Of a stretch of DNA of 64,000 nt, positions 24,785 through 35,096 are shown piece by piece (within the stretch, counting starts at the first letter, position 1; the number at the start of each line of letters is the position of its first letter). A program made the position numbers and the translations under genes. The stretch comes from Aquimarina sp. AU474 (GTDB lineage: Bacteria; Bacteroidota; Bacteroidia; Flavobacteriales; Flavobacteriaceae), in assembly GCF_900312815.1 (NCBI RefSeq), contig NZ_OMPE01000006.1, positions 310,001 to 374,000 on the forward strand, in the 5' to 3' direction. The notes below the pieces were generated by a model. The model saw only the letters and a list, made by a program, of their open reading frames with translations. It was not told where the DNA came from and searched no databases.

Positions 24785-25065
24785 TTATATAGGCTTTTAG
24801 AAATTACTTTCCCAGTCCAAAAGGACTATATTTTCCCATAAAAACTTAGATTAATTACGGTATTCGAATTTTTTAAATAAAATTACAAGTATATGATAGG
24901 CGGTAAACTGTGGTTAAACCATACTTCTAGGGAGATTTCTCCTGAATATAAATTATTATAAGAAAGAAAAAACTCATTTTATGTAAATTTTTTAACACAA
25001 AAATTGCGTTTTAACGATTTTTTTAAGTTTTGTAACGATTATTTAATTATTGACTTAACATTTAC

Positions 25066-25096
25066 TTGACATAAGATAGTGTGGTGGTTAAATTTA
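25066..25096 (+). promoter_or_regulatory. Promoter of peptide gene 3
   Basis: TTG (25066-25068), 20-base spacer, TAAATTTA (25089-25096). Transcription would start about 20 bp before the ATG at 25123. Confidence 0.6.
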
Positions 25097-25122
25097 CATA
25101 AGTAATTTTAAATCAATATGCT

Positions 25123-25221
25123 ATGAAGCAATTTTACACTTATTTTGGATTAAATTTTAAAACGTTTATAAGTTTTGTAAATGATTTACCTAGCGCATCG
25201 CGTTATGCTATGCGTAAATAA
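25123..25221 (+). CDS. 32-residue peptide 3 of the family
   Basis: MKQFYTYFGL ... FVNDLPSASRYAMRK, 32 codons. It keeps F18, D21-L-P and the A-S-R-Y-A-M core but has Ser in place of Gly24 and the RK end shared with peptides 4 and 7. The codons for the conserved core differ from those of peptides 1 and 2 (GCA-TCG-CGT against GCT-TCA-AGG), which is strong evidence of translation. It has its own promoter and a perfect terminator hairpin. An out-of-frame ATG five bases upstream hits TGA after one codon. Confidence 0.83.
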   Translation: MKQFYTYFGLNFKTFISFVNDLPSASRYAMRK

Positions 25222-25291
25222 TAAATATTAGCACCAAGAGAACATAAGTGATTTTAAATTTTATTGGTGTAAATCATTGTAATACAATGGT

Positions 25292-25323
25292 AAAAAGAGA
25301 TTGTTGCAAAACAATCTCTTTTT
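25292..25323 (+). terminator. Terminator of peptide gene 3
   Basis: AAAAAGAGATTGTT pairs with AACAATCTCTTTTT across gcaa, the classic form of stem plus T-run. Located 70 bp past the stop. Confidence 0.85.
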
Positions 25324-25491
25324 ATTTGTAAGAAAAAACTTCAATAGCATGTAGGTTATTTATCATAAATATGTTTTTGTTCGATCTAATTTGTGGTTTG
25401 TCAAAAAAACAAAATTTATTATGCGTAGCACTTCATTTTTTCGATTTCTTTGACTAAATTTAATACCAATTAATTTTTAATTGAATCACAC

Positions 25492-25590
25492 ATGAATAGG
25501 TTTTTTATAACTATAGGGCTTGGTATTAAATCTTTTATTGGATTTATCAAGGATCTTCCAGGAGCATCAGGAAATGCAATGCGTAAGTAA
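25492..25590 (+). CDS. 32-residue peptide 4 of the family
   Basis: MNRFFITIGL ... FIKDLPGASGNAMRK, 32 codons. Core residues F18, K20-D21-L-P-G-A-S and A29-M-R-K are kept, while positions 27-28 are Gly-Asn instead of Arg-Tyr. The box TAAATTTA lies at 25455-25462, about 30 bp before the ATG. A 15-bp perfect hairpin terminator follows 50 bp after the stop. Confidence 0.83.
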   Translation: MNRFFITIGLGIKSFIGFIKDLPGASGNAMRK

Positions 25591-25639
25591 TATTGTGCAT
25601 ATGGCATAATGCAGCCAGGAAATTTAAAATATTTATTTT

Positions 25640-25684
25640 ACAAAAAAAGAGACTGTCCCCAAATGGTGTAGTCTCTTTTTTTGT
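25640..25684 (+). terminator. Terminator of peptide gene 4
   Basis: ACAAAAAAAGAGACT (25640-25654) and AGTCTCTTTTTTTGT (25670-25684), a perfect 15-bp stem with a T-run. Confidence 0.88.
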
Positions 25685-25967
25685 AGACTGAATAAAAAAA
25701 TAATGATAAATAAGGTACTTAATAGGGTGCAATTTATTGCAGTTGAGGTATGTTCACTTTTGGGGAAAAGGATCGCAACTTTTTTATTATGGCGGGTAGA
25801 TATTTTAGGGGAAAATCCCCCTAAAAATGCATTAATTAGAGTAGGATATTTCTTCAAGAATTAACAAGTGTATATGTGATTTGTGTATTTTGTCGTATTC
25901 GAAATATGCTTTAGCTAAAATAGGGTATTAAAAATGTTAATTTTTTTACCCACGGATACCAAGACAG
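25685..25967. other. Intergenic spacer between peptide genes 4 and 5
   Basis: No gene seen. It contains CTTTTGGGGAAAAGG (from 25758) and the inverted pair TTTTAGGGG/CCCCCTAAAA near 25801-25825, which could fold into a hairpin. A related G-rich motif recurs upstream of peptide 6. Their complement, CCCCAAAAG, occurs in the candidate small RNA at 57.9 kb. Confidence 0.5.
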
Positions 25968-25975
25968 TATCTTTG
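25968..25975 (+). promoter_or_regulatory. -7 element of peptide gene 5
   Basis: TATCTTTG, a perfect TAnnTTTG, 26 bp before the ATG at 26002. The upstream region at -33 is T-rich without a clear TTG. Confidence 0.6.
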
Positions 25976-26001
25976 TTCAAAGAATTATAAATCAAATAAT
26001 T

Positions 26002-26100
26002 ATGAAACTATTATACGGTATTTTGGTAATTGATATTAAGGCTTTAAAGTCATTTTTGAAGGATTTACCATCGGCTTGCAGTAATGCAATTCATAGATAA
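26002..26100 (+). CDS. 32-residue peptide 5 of the family
   Basis: MKLLYGILVI ... FLKDLPSACSNAIHR, 32 codons. The N-terminal third is close to that of peptide 7 (MKLFYGIMIV), and the C-terminal I-H-R is shared with peptide 6. It is the only member with Cys at position 26 in place of Ser. F18, L22, P23, A25 and A29 are kept. The stop is TAA at 26098. No strong hairpin follows at once; a weak TGGGG/CCCCA pairing lies at 26173-26188. Confidence 0.8.
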   Translation: MKLLYGILVIDIKALKSFLKDLPSACSNAIHR

Positions 26101-26162
26101 CATGTTTTTTGTATTCTATATAAAAAGCAAAAGATAGTATGTGTACCAAATGTGAAATAATT

Positions 26163-26231
26163 GTGAAATTTTTGGGGAAATCACCCCATTCTCCTAGTAA
26201 AAAACAACAACAATTTACGGGGAAATTTCAC
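26163..26231. repeat. Inverted repeat between peptide genes 5 and 6
   Basis: GTGAAATTT (26163-26171) and AAATTTCAC (26223-26231) flank two G-rich motifs (TTTTGGGGAAAT and ACGGGGAAAT). It may be the end of the gene 5 transcript or a control site of gene 6. Confidence 0.4.
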
Positions 26232-26297
26232 ACTGAATTAAATTTTGTGTTTGTTATCGATAAAATCTCTTGTTATATCTAAAATCGTTTAAAATAA

Positions 26298-26328
26298 TTG
26301 ACATCACATTATTTGAATGTTATATTTG
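26298..26328 (+). promoter_or_regulatory. Promoter of peptide gene 6
   Basis: TTG (26298-26300), 20-base spacer, TATATTTG (26321-26328): a perfect flavobacterial consensus, 26 bp before the ATG. Confidence 0.8.
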
Positions 26329-26353
26329 TTTAATATTAATTTAATATAAAGAT

Positions 26354-26452
26354 ATGGGGCTATTTTACACTAAATTCAGATTAACTTTTAGAATTGTAAT
26401 GGAATTTCTAGGAGAACTACCAGGAGCATCAAGTAATGCAATTCATAGGTAG
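26354..26452 (+). CDS. 32-residue peptide 6 of the family
   Basis: MGLFYTKFRL ... FLGELPGASSNAIHR, 32 codons. The most diverged member: Gly2, an extra Arg at 9 and 13, and Glu in place of Asp21. F18, L22-P-G-A-S and A29 are kept, and the length is unchanged. This pattern of conserved length and core in a diverged copy argues for function. Its own consensus promoter lies upstream, with a hairpin (ATTATCCTT/AAGGATAAT) just downstream and a second terminator shared with the convergent DUF2911 gene. Confidence 0.82.
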   Translation: MGLFYTKFRLTFRIVMEFLGELPGASSNAIHR

Positions 26453-26467
26453 ATAAATGACAGTATA

Positions 26468-26498
26468 ATTATCCTTTTTTTGTGCATATAAGGATAAT
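26468..26498 (+). terminator. Hairpin after peptide gene 6
   Basis: ATTATCCTT and AAGGATAAT, 9-bp perfect stem 16 bp after the stop. The loop is T-rich rather than the tail. Confidence 0.5.
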
Positions 26499-26521
26499 CA
26501 AAATCATCAATTTAGGGCATT

Positions 26522-26556
26522 AAAAAAACAGCTTGAATTTTCCAAGCTGTTTTTTT
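26522..26556. terminator. Bidirectional terminator between peptide array and DUF2911 gene
   Basis: AAAAAAACAGCTTG and CAAGCTGTTTTTTT, a perfect 14-bp stem with A and T tails. It serves both convergent genes. Confidence 0.9.
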
Positions 26557-26577
26557 ATGCGGTACTTTCGGTAAGTT

Positions 26578-27111
26578 CTACATGTAAAAAGGAACTTCTA
26601 CTCTCGTAGTATCCCATCCCATAACCATATGATATCCTTTATCTACTTTTTTGAAAGCAATAGAGAAAACTTCTAAAGCATCTCCTGATGAAATGGGTAC
26701 CGTTACACGAGCAACATCTTTTCCTTTGTCATAAGAATAAGCTCCCCAGCTATCAAGATCACTACTTAAGATAATAGTCCATTCTTTTGCACCAGGAATA
26801 GTGTATAGAGAATATGTGCCAGCCTTTACTGTTTTATCTCCCATTTTTACATCTTTAAATAGCTTAATTTCGGTAGCTTCGTCTGCTCCAGTTCTCCACA
26901 CCTTGTCATATTTAACAATGTTTCCAAAAATTTCACGACCTTTTTTCTGAGGTCTACTGTATACCACTTTGATTTCTGGTTTAGCATTTCTATCAACTTT
27001 CGCATAAGAAATGTCTGTTGGGCTTTTTTGTAATCCAGCAAATTTTTGAGCATTAACAGTTGATAACGCACCAAATAACATAATTGCAATTAATAAGAGT
27101 GATTTTTTCAT
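26578..27111 (-). CDS. DUF2911 periplasmic protein
   Basis: A 177-residue protein with signal peptide (residues 1-21, ending VNAQ). The body is a DUF2911 domain, common in Bacteroidota: KVVYSRPQKKGREIFGN, VWRTGADEATEIKLFKDVKMG and the beta-strand AGTYSLYTIPGAKEWTIIL are characteristic. The domain is beta-sandwich-like. No enzyme activity is known to me. It ends against the peptide array and shares its terminator. Confidence 0.9.
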   Translation of the reverse strand: MKKSLLLIAIMLFGALSTVNAQKFAGLQKSPTDISYAKVDRNAKPEIKVVYSRPQKKGREIFGNIVKYDKVWRTGADEATEIKLFKDVKMGDKTVKAGTYSLYTIPGAKEWTIILSSDLDSWGAYSYDKGKDVARVTVPISSGDALEVFSIAFKKVDKGYHMVMGWDTTRVEVPFYM

Positions 27112-27371
27112 AATACTTTTTTAAATTTCGAATATACTGTCGTAAAGATATACGCCAACTCGTAAGCTAAATGTTAATCGTTTCTATAAATTGTGTTAAA
27201 TCTTCAGAATAACAATTTGATAGTTTATCTATAGTTCTTTAATTAAATAGTTTCAGTTCATAATAATGAATGATTTTATTGTTATAATGTGTAATGTATA
27301 ATGTGTTTTTGGTTTTTATTCTGTAATCATATATGCATATTTGAATTCTCAATTAATAGAAAAAGAAGAAT

Positions 27372-29054
27372 ATGTGTGGAATTGTTTGTGCTTTTGATTT
27401 AAAGCAAGATGCAGAGGTGTTAAGGCCTCAATTATTAGAAATGTCAAAAAAAATTCGTCATAGAGGTCCGGATTGGAATGGTATATATGCAGATGAAAAA
27501 GCAATATTGGCTCATGAGCGATTAGCTATTGTGGATCCGGTTTCTGGAAAACAACCATTATTTAGTGCAGATAAAAAACTGGTATTGGCCGCTAATGGTG
27601 AAATTTATAATCATAGAGAAATTCGTAAACAATTTGAGGGTAAATATGATTTTCAAACAGACTCGGATTGTGAGGTAATATTGGCATTGTATCAAGAGAA
27701 AGGGGCTGATTTTATTGATGAATTAAACGGGATTTTCGCCTTTGCGCTCTATGATGTTGAAAATGATCTGTATTTAATCGCAAGAGATCATATGGGGGTT
27801 ATACCTTTATATATGGGTTGGGATCAAAATGGAACTTTTTATGTGGGCTCAGAGCTAAAATCTCTTGAAGGTGTATGTACAAAAATTGAATTGTTTGCTC
27901 CAGGTCATTATCTTTTTAGTAAAGATGATACAATTAAAAAATGGTACGTTCGCGATTGGTCAGATTATGAAGCGGTTAAAGAAAATCAAACAAGTATTGA
28001 TGAACTTAGAGATGCCCTAGAAGCGGCTGTGCATAGGCAATTAATGTCTGATGTACCGTATGGTGTACTATTGTCTGGAGGATTGGATTCTTCGGTTACT
28101 TCGGCTATTGCTAAAAAATATGCAGAGAAGCGTATAGAATCCGGAGACACTAAGGGAGCTTGGTGGCCGCAATTGCATTCTTTTTCTGTTGGACTAGAAG
28201 GATCTCCTGATTTGGCCGCAGCACAAAAAGTCGCGGATCATATTGGGACAGTTCATCATGAGATTAAGTTTACTATCCAAGAAGGTTTGGATGCTATCAA
28301 AGATGTAATTTATAACCTTGAAACGTATGATATAACTACCATAAGAGCTTCGACACCTATGTATTTAATGGCACGAGTGATAAAATCTATGGGAGTTAAG
28401 ATGGTGTTATCAGGAGAAGGTGCTGATGAGATTTTTGGAGGGTATTTGTATTTTCATAAAGCTCCGAATGCTCAAGAGTTTCATGAAGAAACTGTACGTA
28501 AACTAGATAAATTACATATGTATGACTGTTTAAGAGCTAATAAATCTTTGGCAGCATGGGGAATTGAAGGTAGAGTGCCGTTTTTGGATAAAGAATTTAT
28601 GGATGTTGCAATGCGAATTAATCCAAAGGATAAAATGATCAATGGAGAACGAATGGAAAAATGGGTAATCCGTAAAGCTTTTGAATCATATTTACCAGAA
28701 AGTGTTGCCTGGAGGCAAAAAGAACAATTCTCTGATGGAGTAGGGTATAGCTGGATAGATACACTTAAAGAAATGGTAGAAAAAGAAGTGTCTGATGAAC
28801 AAATGGCAAACGCCCACTTTAGGTTCCCTATTCAGACCCCTCAAAATAAAGAAGAATTCTATTATCGTTCGATATTTGAAGGTCATTTCCCAAGTGATGC
28901 AGCTGCATTAAGTGTTCCTCAAGAACCATCTGTGGCATGTAGTACAAAAATAGCTTTAGAATGGGACGAAGCGTTTAAAAACATGAATGATCCAAGCGGA
29001 AGAGCAGTGGCCAACGTACATGAAGAGGCATATGATGCCTTAGTAACAATATAA
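27372..29054 (+). CDS. asnB: Asparagine synthase B (glutamine-hydrolysing)
   Basis: A 560-residue enzyme making asparagine from aspartate, ATP and glutamine. Cys2 directly follows the start Met (MCGIVCAFD) and is the glutaminase nucleophile; the N-terminal domain extends to about residue 190. The synthetase domain shows the ATP pyrophosphatase loop LLSGGLDSSV and LSGEGADEIFGGYLYF. The length matches the E. coli AsnB-type. The gene is monocistronic, followed by a strong terminator. Confidence 0.96.
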   Translation: MCGIVCAFDLKQDAEVLRPQLLEMSKKIRHRGPDWNGIYADEKAILAHERLAIVDPVSGKQPLFSADKKLVLAANGEIYNHREIRKQFEGKYDFQTDSDCEVILALYQEKGADFIDELNGIFAFALYDVENDLYLIARDHMGVIPLYMGWDQNGTFYVGSELKSLEGVCTKIELFAPGHYLFSKDDTIKKWYVRDWSDYEAVKENQTSIDELRDALEAAVHRQLMSDVPYGVLLSGGLDSSVTSAIAKKYAEKRIESGDTKGAWWPQLHSFSVGLEGSPDLAAAQKVADHIGTVHHEIKFTIQEGLDAIKDVIYNLETYDITTIRASTPMYLMARVIKSMGVKMVLSGEGADEIFGGYLYFHKAPNAQEFHEETVRKLDKLHMYDCLRANKSLAAWGIEGRVPFLDKEFMDVAMRINPKDKMINGERMEKWVIRKAFESYLPESVAWRQKEQFSDGVGYSWIDTLKEMVEKEVSDEQMANAHFRFPIQTPQNKEEFYYRSIFEGHFPSDAAALSVPQEPSVACSTKIALEWDEAFKNMNDPSGRAVANVHEEAYDALVTI

Positions 29055-29105
29055 TTAAAGAGATCAGTTTATTATTAGCTGAGAGTTGAGTTTAATTGAG
29101 ATTGT

Positions 29106-29136
29106 AAAACCCTGAATGAAATTTATTCAGGGTTTT
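29106..29136 (+). terminator. Terminator of asnB
   Basis: AAAACCCTGAAT and ATTCAGGGTTTT with a 7-nt loop, 50 bp after the stop. Confidence 0.85.
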
Positions 29137-29147
29137 ATTATATAATA

Positions 29148-29177
29148 AAAAAGTCATAGCATACACTATGACTTTTT
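29148..29177 (-). terminator. Terminator of the metalloprotease gene
   Basis: AAAAAGTCATAG and CTATGACTTTTT, perfect 12-bp stem, 25 bp past the stop at 29202 on the minus strand. Confidence 0.85.
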
Positions 29178-29201
29178 AGTAATTTTAAAGAATTATTTTG
29201 T

Positions 29202-30368
29202 TTAATTACCACATTGGCCCTGATTAGACCATCTAAAATTACTTTGTAATTCATATAAGTAACCTCTATATGTAACTTTATCTCCTGGAGAATAACTATT
29301 GTTTCGACTATAAGGATTTACTCCGTCACAAATATCTCCTTGTGGTGTTGCATCACACTCAAGAATTCTATTCCATCTGGTAAAATCTCTTTCGTATAAG
29401 AAGCCTCTGTAAGTAACCTTATCTCCTACATTATATTGTTGACCTCTAACCCATTCATCTACACCTTCACAGGTGTCATTGGTTCCTCCGTCACCATCAC
29501 CTCCGCCATCACCATCACCAGCCTGATAAACTTGGTTTGTTCCTGCAATATCGCCAGCAGATAATTCTGGTCTTCTTCTAGGGTGTGTTGAACCATCAAG
29601 AAGTGTAATTGTGGGCTGTCTGTTTTTGCTAAAAGTAAAAGCTCCATACATCATTGTAGATTTGATGTCAAAATCACCAATAAGTCGAGCATTATTATTT
29701 TTTCTGAATTGACTTTCTGCGCCGTTTTGAATATTTTCGAACAAAATCCTTACATGATTATCTCTGTCAGAACGAGTTTGTTCATGAATATACCCTAAAG
29801 TATGGCCAATTTCATGAATCATAACTACTTCACTAGTTCTAACTCCCATGTTAATTCTACCTCTTGTTCCAATAACTCCTAAATTTGCTGAAGCACAATT
29901 ACAGTTGTCACCATTGTTTACGATGGTTACATAGTAGTTTTCGTTAGTACGTTCTTTAAACCTAATATTGGTTTTAGAGCTCCATTCTTGCATAGAGTTT
30001 CTAGTTACTTGAATTTGATTATTACTCAAACTTCCGTCAAGAACGTAGATTATAGTATTGTTTGGCCACTTTGTAATTCCGTTGGCTAATCCTAATTTCG
30101 TAATATCTTCTCCCGGAATAGGGTCTTTATCAAATTCACTAGGAGAATCACTTAATTGTTCGTCTGATAAAAGCATATCGCCATCTGCGTAGATGCCATT
30201 TCCTAAATTTTCTACTTTAATAAGTTCTCCTAAAAAGTATTTTTCTACAAGTTCAATTCCAGTACTTTCAGGAATCTCTTCAAAGTCTTCAGTAGCACAT
30301 GAAGTCATAAAAAGCCCTAAGCTTAACGCAGCCACCTTTGTGAGGTTAATTAGATTTTTTGTGTTCAT
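29202..30368 (-). CDS. Astacin-like zinc metalloprotease lipoprotein with two C-terminal carbohydrate-binding-type modules
   Basis: A 388-residue surface protein. Lipobox FMTSC (Cys24). A propeptide-like acidic region (about 25-95) precedes the astacin (M12A) domain, which has the zinc motif HEIGHTLGYIHE (H185, E186, H189, H195) and the Met-turn near TMMYG. After a Gly/Asp-rich linker (DGDGGGDGDGG) come two repeats of about 45 residues with the pattern Y-x-x-G-D-K-V-T-Y-R-G-x-L-Y, as in CBM5/12 chitin-binding modules. This suggests protein degradation on chitinous or complex organic particles. Lipid anchoring is inferred from the lipobox. Confidence 0.88.
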   Translation of the reverse strand: MNTKNLINLTKVAALSLGLFMTSCATEDFEEIPESTGIELVEKYFLGELIKVENLGNGIYADGDMLLSDEQLSDSPSEFDKDPIPGEDITKLGLANGITKWPNNTIIYVLDGSLSNNQIQVTRNSMQEWSSKTNIRFKERTNENYYVTIVNNGDNCNCASANLGVIGTRGRINMGVRTSEVVMIHEIGHTLGYIHEQTRSDRDNHVRILFENIQNGAESQFRKNNNARLIGDFDIKSTMMYGAFTFSKNRQPTITLLDGSTHPRRRPELSAGDIAGTNQVYQAGDGDGGGDGDGGTNDTCEGVDEWVRGQQYNVGDKVTYRGFLYERDFTRWNRILECDATPQGDICDGVNPYSRNNSYSPGDKVTYRGYLYELQSNFRWSNQGQCGN

Positions 30369-32805
<2,437 letters not shown>

Positions 32806-32967
32806 AAGTGTTGATTTATAAATAAATGTATTTCAAAAAGACATTAAGAATCTATCATAAATATGGTAGGTTCTTTTTTTTTACATAAATTAGCAAAATC
32901 TTAACAAAAAGCTAAGAAAACAAGGAGTCTGAATTGTATGATGAAATATTCTTCTAGTAACTGTATA

Positions 32968-32986
32968 TATAAGGCGATGCCTTATA
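32968..32986. repeat. Palindrome upstream of the beta-propeller gene
   Basis: TATAAGGC-gat-GCCTTATA, perfect 8-bp arms, about 70 bp before the start at 33057. It may be a regulator site or a 5'-leader hairpin. Confidence 0.4.
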
Positions 32987-33056
32987 CATATAAGTATTTG
33001 GACTTCTTTTTATTTGAACTCGAAATTAAATCCCTAAATATTTAAATTAATTACAA

Positions 33057-34955
33057 ATGAAGCTAAATCTATCTAAACTTTCATTGCTGGTTCTTTTAGT
33101 AGCCTGTAATGGTATTTTTGCTCAGCGTAGTGCTGATAAGCAAGTAAATTTTGATGGAAAAATAGAAGAACTATTTTTTCATGAATTTTCTGCGGTTCCA
33201 ATCGTATTAACAGATAAAACTGTTGCCGGAATTGATGCAGAAAAGGGAACAAAAATTTGGGAAGTTAAAGGAGATCGTATTTCTCTTTTAGGAGGAGCAA
33301 TCCAATCAGATCAATCAAATTATGAAATGGTTCCTTTCTCTCCGTATATCATTGTTTCAAACCTTTTGATTGATACTAGAGACGGTAAAGTGATACTTGA
33401 TAAAGAAAAAGAAGGGTATAAAAAAATTAAATCTTTTCAGATAATTCCTGAATTAGAATCTTTCATTTTCCAGTGTACAACAGAAGAGAAGACAATAAAT
33501 AAATCATTCTTAGTTTCTTTAAAATCAAATGATGTAAAGTGGAAAAAAGATCTTACTCTTAAAAAGAGAGGTACATTAGATAACCTTGTTGTGGATAAAA
33601 ATAACAATATCGCTTTTTCTTTAGGTTCTAACTTTTTCATTCTTAATAGTGCCGATGGTAATGTTATTCTTAATGAGGAAGAAAAAATCGGAAAAATTTA
33701 CCTTAACCCTTCTAAAGATATTTTTTATGCTGTAGAAGCTGCAGGAGGTGGTCTAGGATCGATGATGGGAGCTGCTATTACAATGAATTTAAATAAACTA
33801 GTTGCCTTAGGAGATAAGATTTATGCTTTTAATGCAGATGGTAGTAAAGCCTGGAAAAAACCACTTAAACTAGACGAAGGATTTATGTTTGTGCAAGAGG
33901 TGGACGGAAAGATGTTTGTGAAGCACGAAAAAGCGGGTAGTCTTTATGACTATAAAACTGGTGAAAAACTTTGGAAGAAAGACTTTGAAAAAAGAAGAAT
34001 CAATGAAGTTGAAAAAGTGGCAGAGGGATATATGGTGTATTATGGAGCTAGAAAGTTATTGGTTGATGAAGTGGGTAAGAAAATCTGGAAAAAACCACAG
34101 TTTAACGGAAATGATTTCTTAGCCGATGTTGGAGAGGAAGATACTTATGATGAGTTTGCATACAGCAAAGGAAGCATAATTGCTACTCCTTATAGAATTT
34201 CTTACTATGAAGATGGTGTAAAAAAGGCAATATGGAAATTTGGAGTTGATGAAGACACGAGAATTGCATATGATGAAAAAGAAAAGAACGTAATTGTTCT
34301 TGATGGTAAAAAACTATACTTATTAAACCCAGATAAAGGATGGGGGAAAGATAATAATCAAAAACTTGAGCTTAAAAAGCATAAAGATTTTAATAGGTTA
34401 GAAGTAAGAGGAGATAATTATTTCTTAAGTAGTTCTTGGGAGTATGCTATTGTTGGTAAGGACGGAAAAGTTAAGAAAACACAATATTATCCTCAGCCAG
34501 GAGAGACAGGTCGTAAACTATTAAACGCTTTATCTGTTGTTGGAGAAGCTGCAGGTGCTGCTTATCAAGTTGCAGGTGCATACAATATGACTGCTGGAGT
34601 AGGTTCTGGAATTGCTGAATCAACTACAGGAGTAAGAGCACCAGGAACAGGAGGGTTTAATCAAGCTAATAAAGGAGCTAACCAATATGTTGGTGGTGCG
34701 TATGCGCAAATGGCTTCTTCTGCACTATACAACCCTAATCGTTATGATGGTTCTGCAAATACAAGGGATTATGCATTCTATTTCACTAAAAATGATGCAG
34801 GTACTAAATTCTTAGTACAAGTAACAAAAGATGCTGGTGAAGAAAAGGATAAATTTACTTTTGAAGACAACTCACCACAATATCATGTTGATCAAGTGGA
34901 GAAAAGAATCTTTTATTCTAAAGGAAAAAACCTTAATATTTTCGATTATAAATAA
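33057..34955 (+). CDS. Exported PQQ-like beta-propeller protein
   Basis: A 632-residue protein with a Sec signal peptide (residues 1-22, ending GIFAQ). Repeated motifs of the W-x-V/K type (GTKIWEVKGD, GSKAWKKPLKL, GEKLWKKDFEK, GKKIWKKPQF, KKAIWKFGVDED) mark successive PQQ-type propeller blades. A glycine/alanine-rich stretch (about 485-565, GAAYQVAGAYN, GGFNQANKGANQYVGGAY) interrupts the propeller. There is no catalytic site for PQQ dehydrogenases. The likely role is a periplasmic or surface scaffold; unknown partner. Confidence 0.8.
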   Translation: MKLNLSKLSLLVLLVACNGIFAQRSADKQVNFDGKIEELFFHEFSAVPIVLTDKTVAGIDAEKGTKIWEVKGDRISLLGGAIQSDQSNYEMVPFSPYIIVSNLLIDTRDGKVILDKEKEGYKKIKSFQIIPELESFIFQCTTEEKTINKSFLVSLKSNDVKWKKDLTLKKRGTLDNLVVDKNNNIAFSLGSNFFILNSADGNVILNEEEKIGKIYLNPSKDIFYAVEAAGGGLGSMMGAAITMNLNKLVALGDKIYAFNADGSKAWKKPLKLDEGFMFVQEVDGKMFVKHEKAGSLYDYKTGEKLWKKDFEKRRINEVEKVAEGYMVYYGARKLLVDEVGKKIWKKPQFNGNDFLADVGEEDTYDEFAYSKGSIIATPYRISYYEDGVKKAIWKFGVDEDTRIAYDEKEKNVIVLDGKKLYLLNPDKGWGKDNNQKLELKKHKDFNRLEVRGDNYFLSSSWEYAIVGKDGKVKKTQYYPQPGETGRKLLNALSVVGEAAGAAYQVAGAYNMTAGVGSGIAESTTGVRAPGTGGFNQANKGANQYVGGAYAQMASSALYNPNRYDGSANTRDYAFYFTKNDAGTKFLVQVTKDAGEEKDKFTFEDNSPQYHVDQVEKRIFYSKGKNLNIFDYK

Positions 34956-34980
34956 TCAATATTAGATTTAAGTATAATAA

Positions 34981-35012
34981 AAAAAGGATGCATTTATGGA
35001 TGCATCCTTTTT
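34981..35012 (+). terminator. Terminator of the beta-propeller gene
   Basis: AAAAAGGATGCA and TGCATCCTTTTT around an 8-nt loop, 26 bp after the stop, with a long T-run. Confidence 0.9.
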
Positions 35013-35096
35013 TTATTCAAGAAATTTACCAAAAGTATAATACTCAAAGTGTTTGAGCGTTTTTTTTTATATTGCAATGCCTATAAACCCAAATCC

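Larger units (their letters stand above)
24372..24863. repeat. 493-bp tandem duplication, unit 2
   Basis: Second copy of the unit starting in the queE tail remnant and containing peptide gene 2 and its hairpin. Similarity to unit 1 ends at attacggtat. Divergence outside the peptide gene is clearly greater than inside it. Confidence 0.85.

Noticed and set aside
24096-26452. RiPP precursor cluster
   Set aside because: No modification enzyme or exporter lies next to the array. The neighbouring QueE is a radical SAM enzyme, but it is a complete tRNA-modification enzyme whose 3' end merely was caught in the duplication.
23921-26577. CRISPR-like or satellite repeat
   Set aside because: The repeated unit is coding (32 codons with synonymous changes) and unit spacing is irregular beyond the 493-bp duplication; no short identical repeats with unique spacers.
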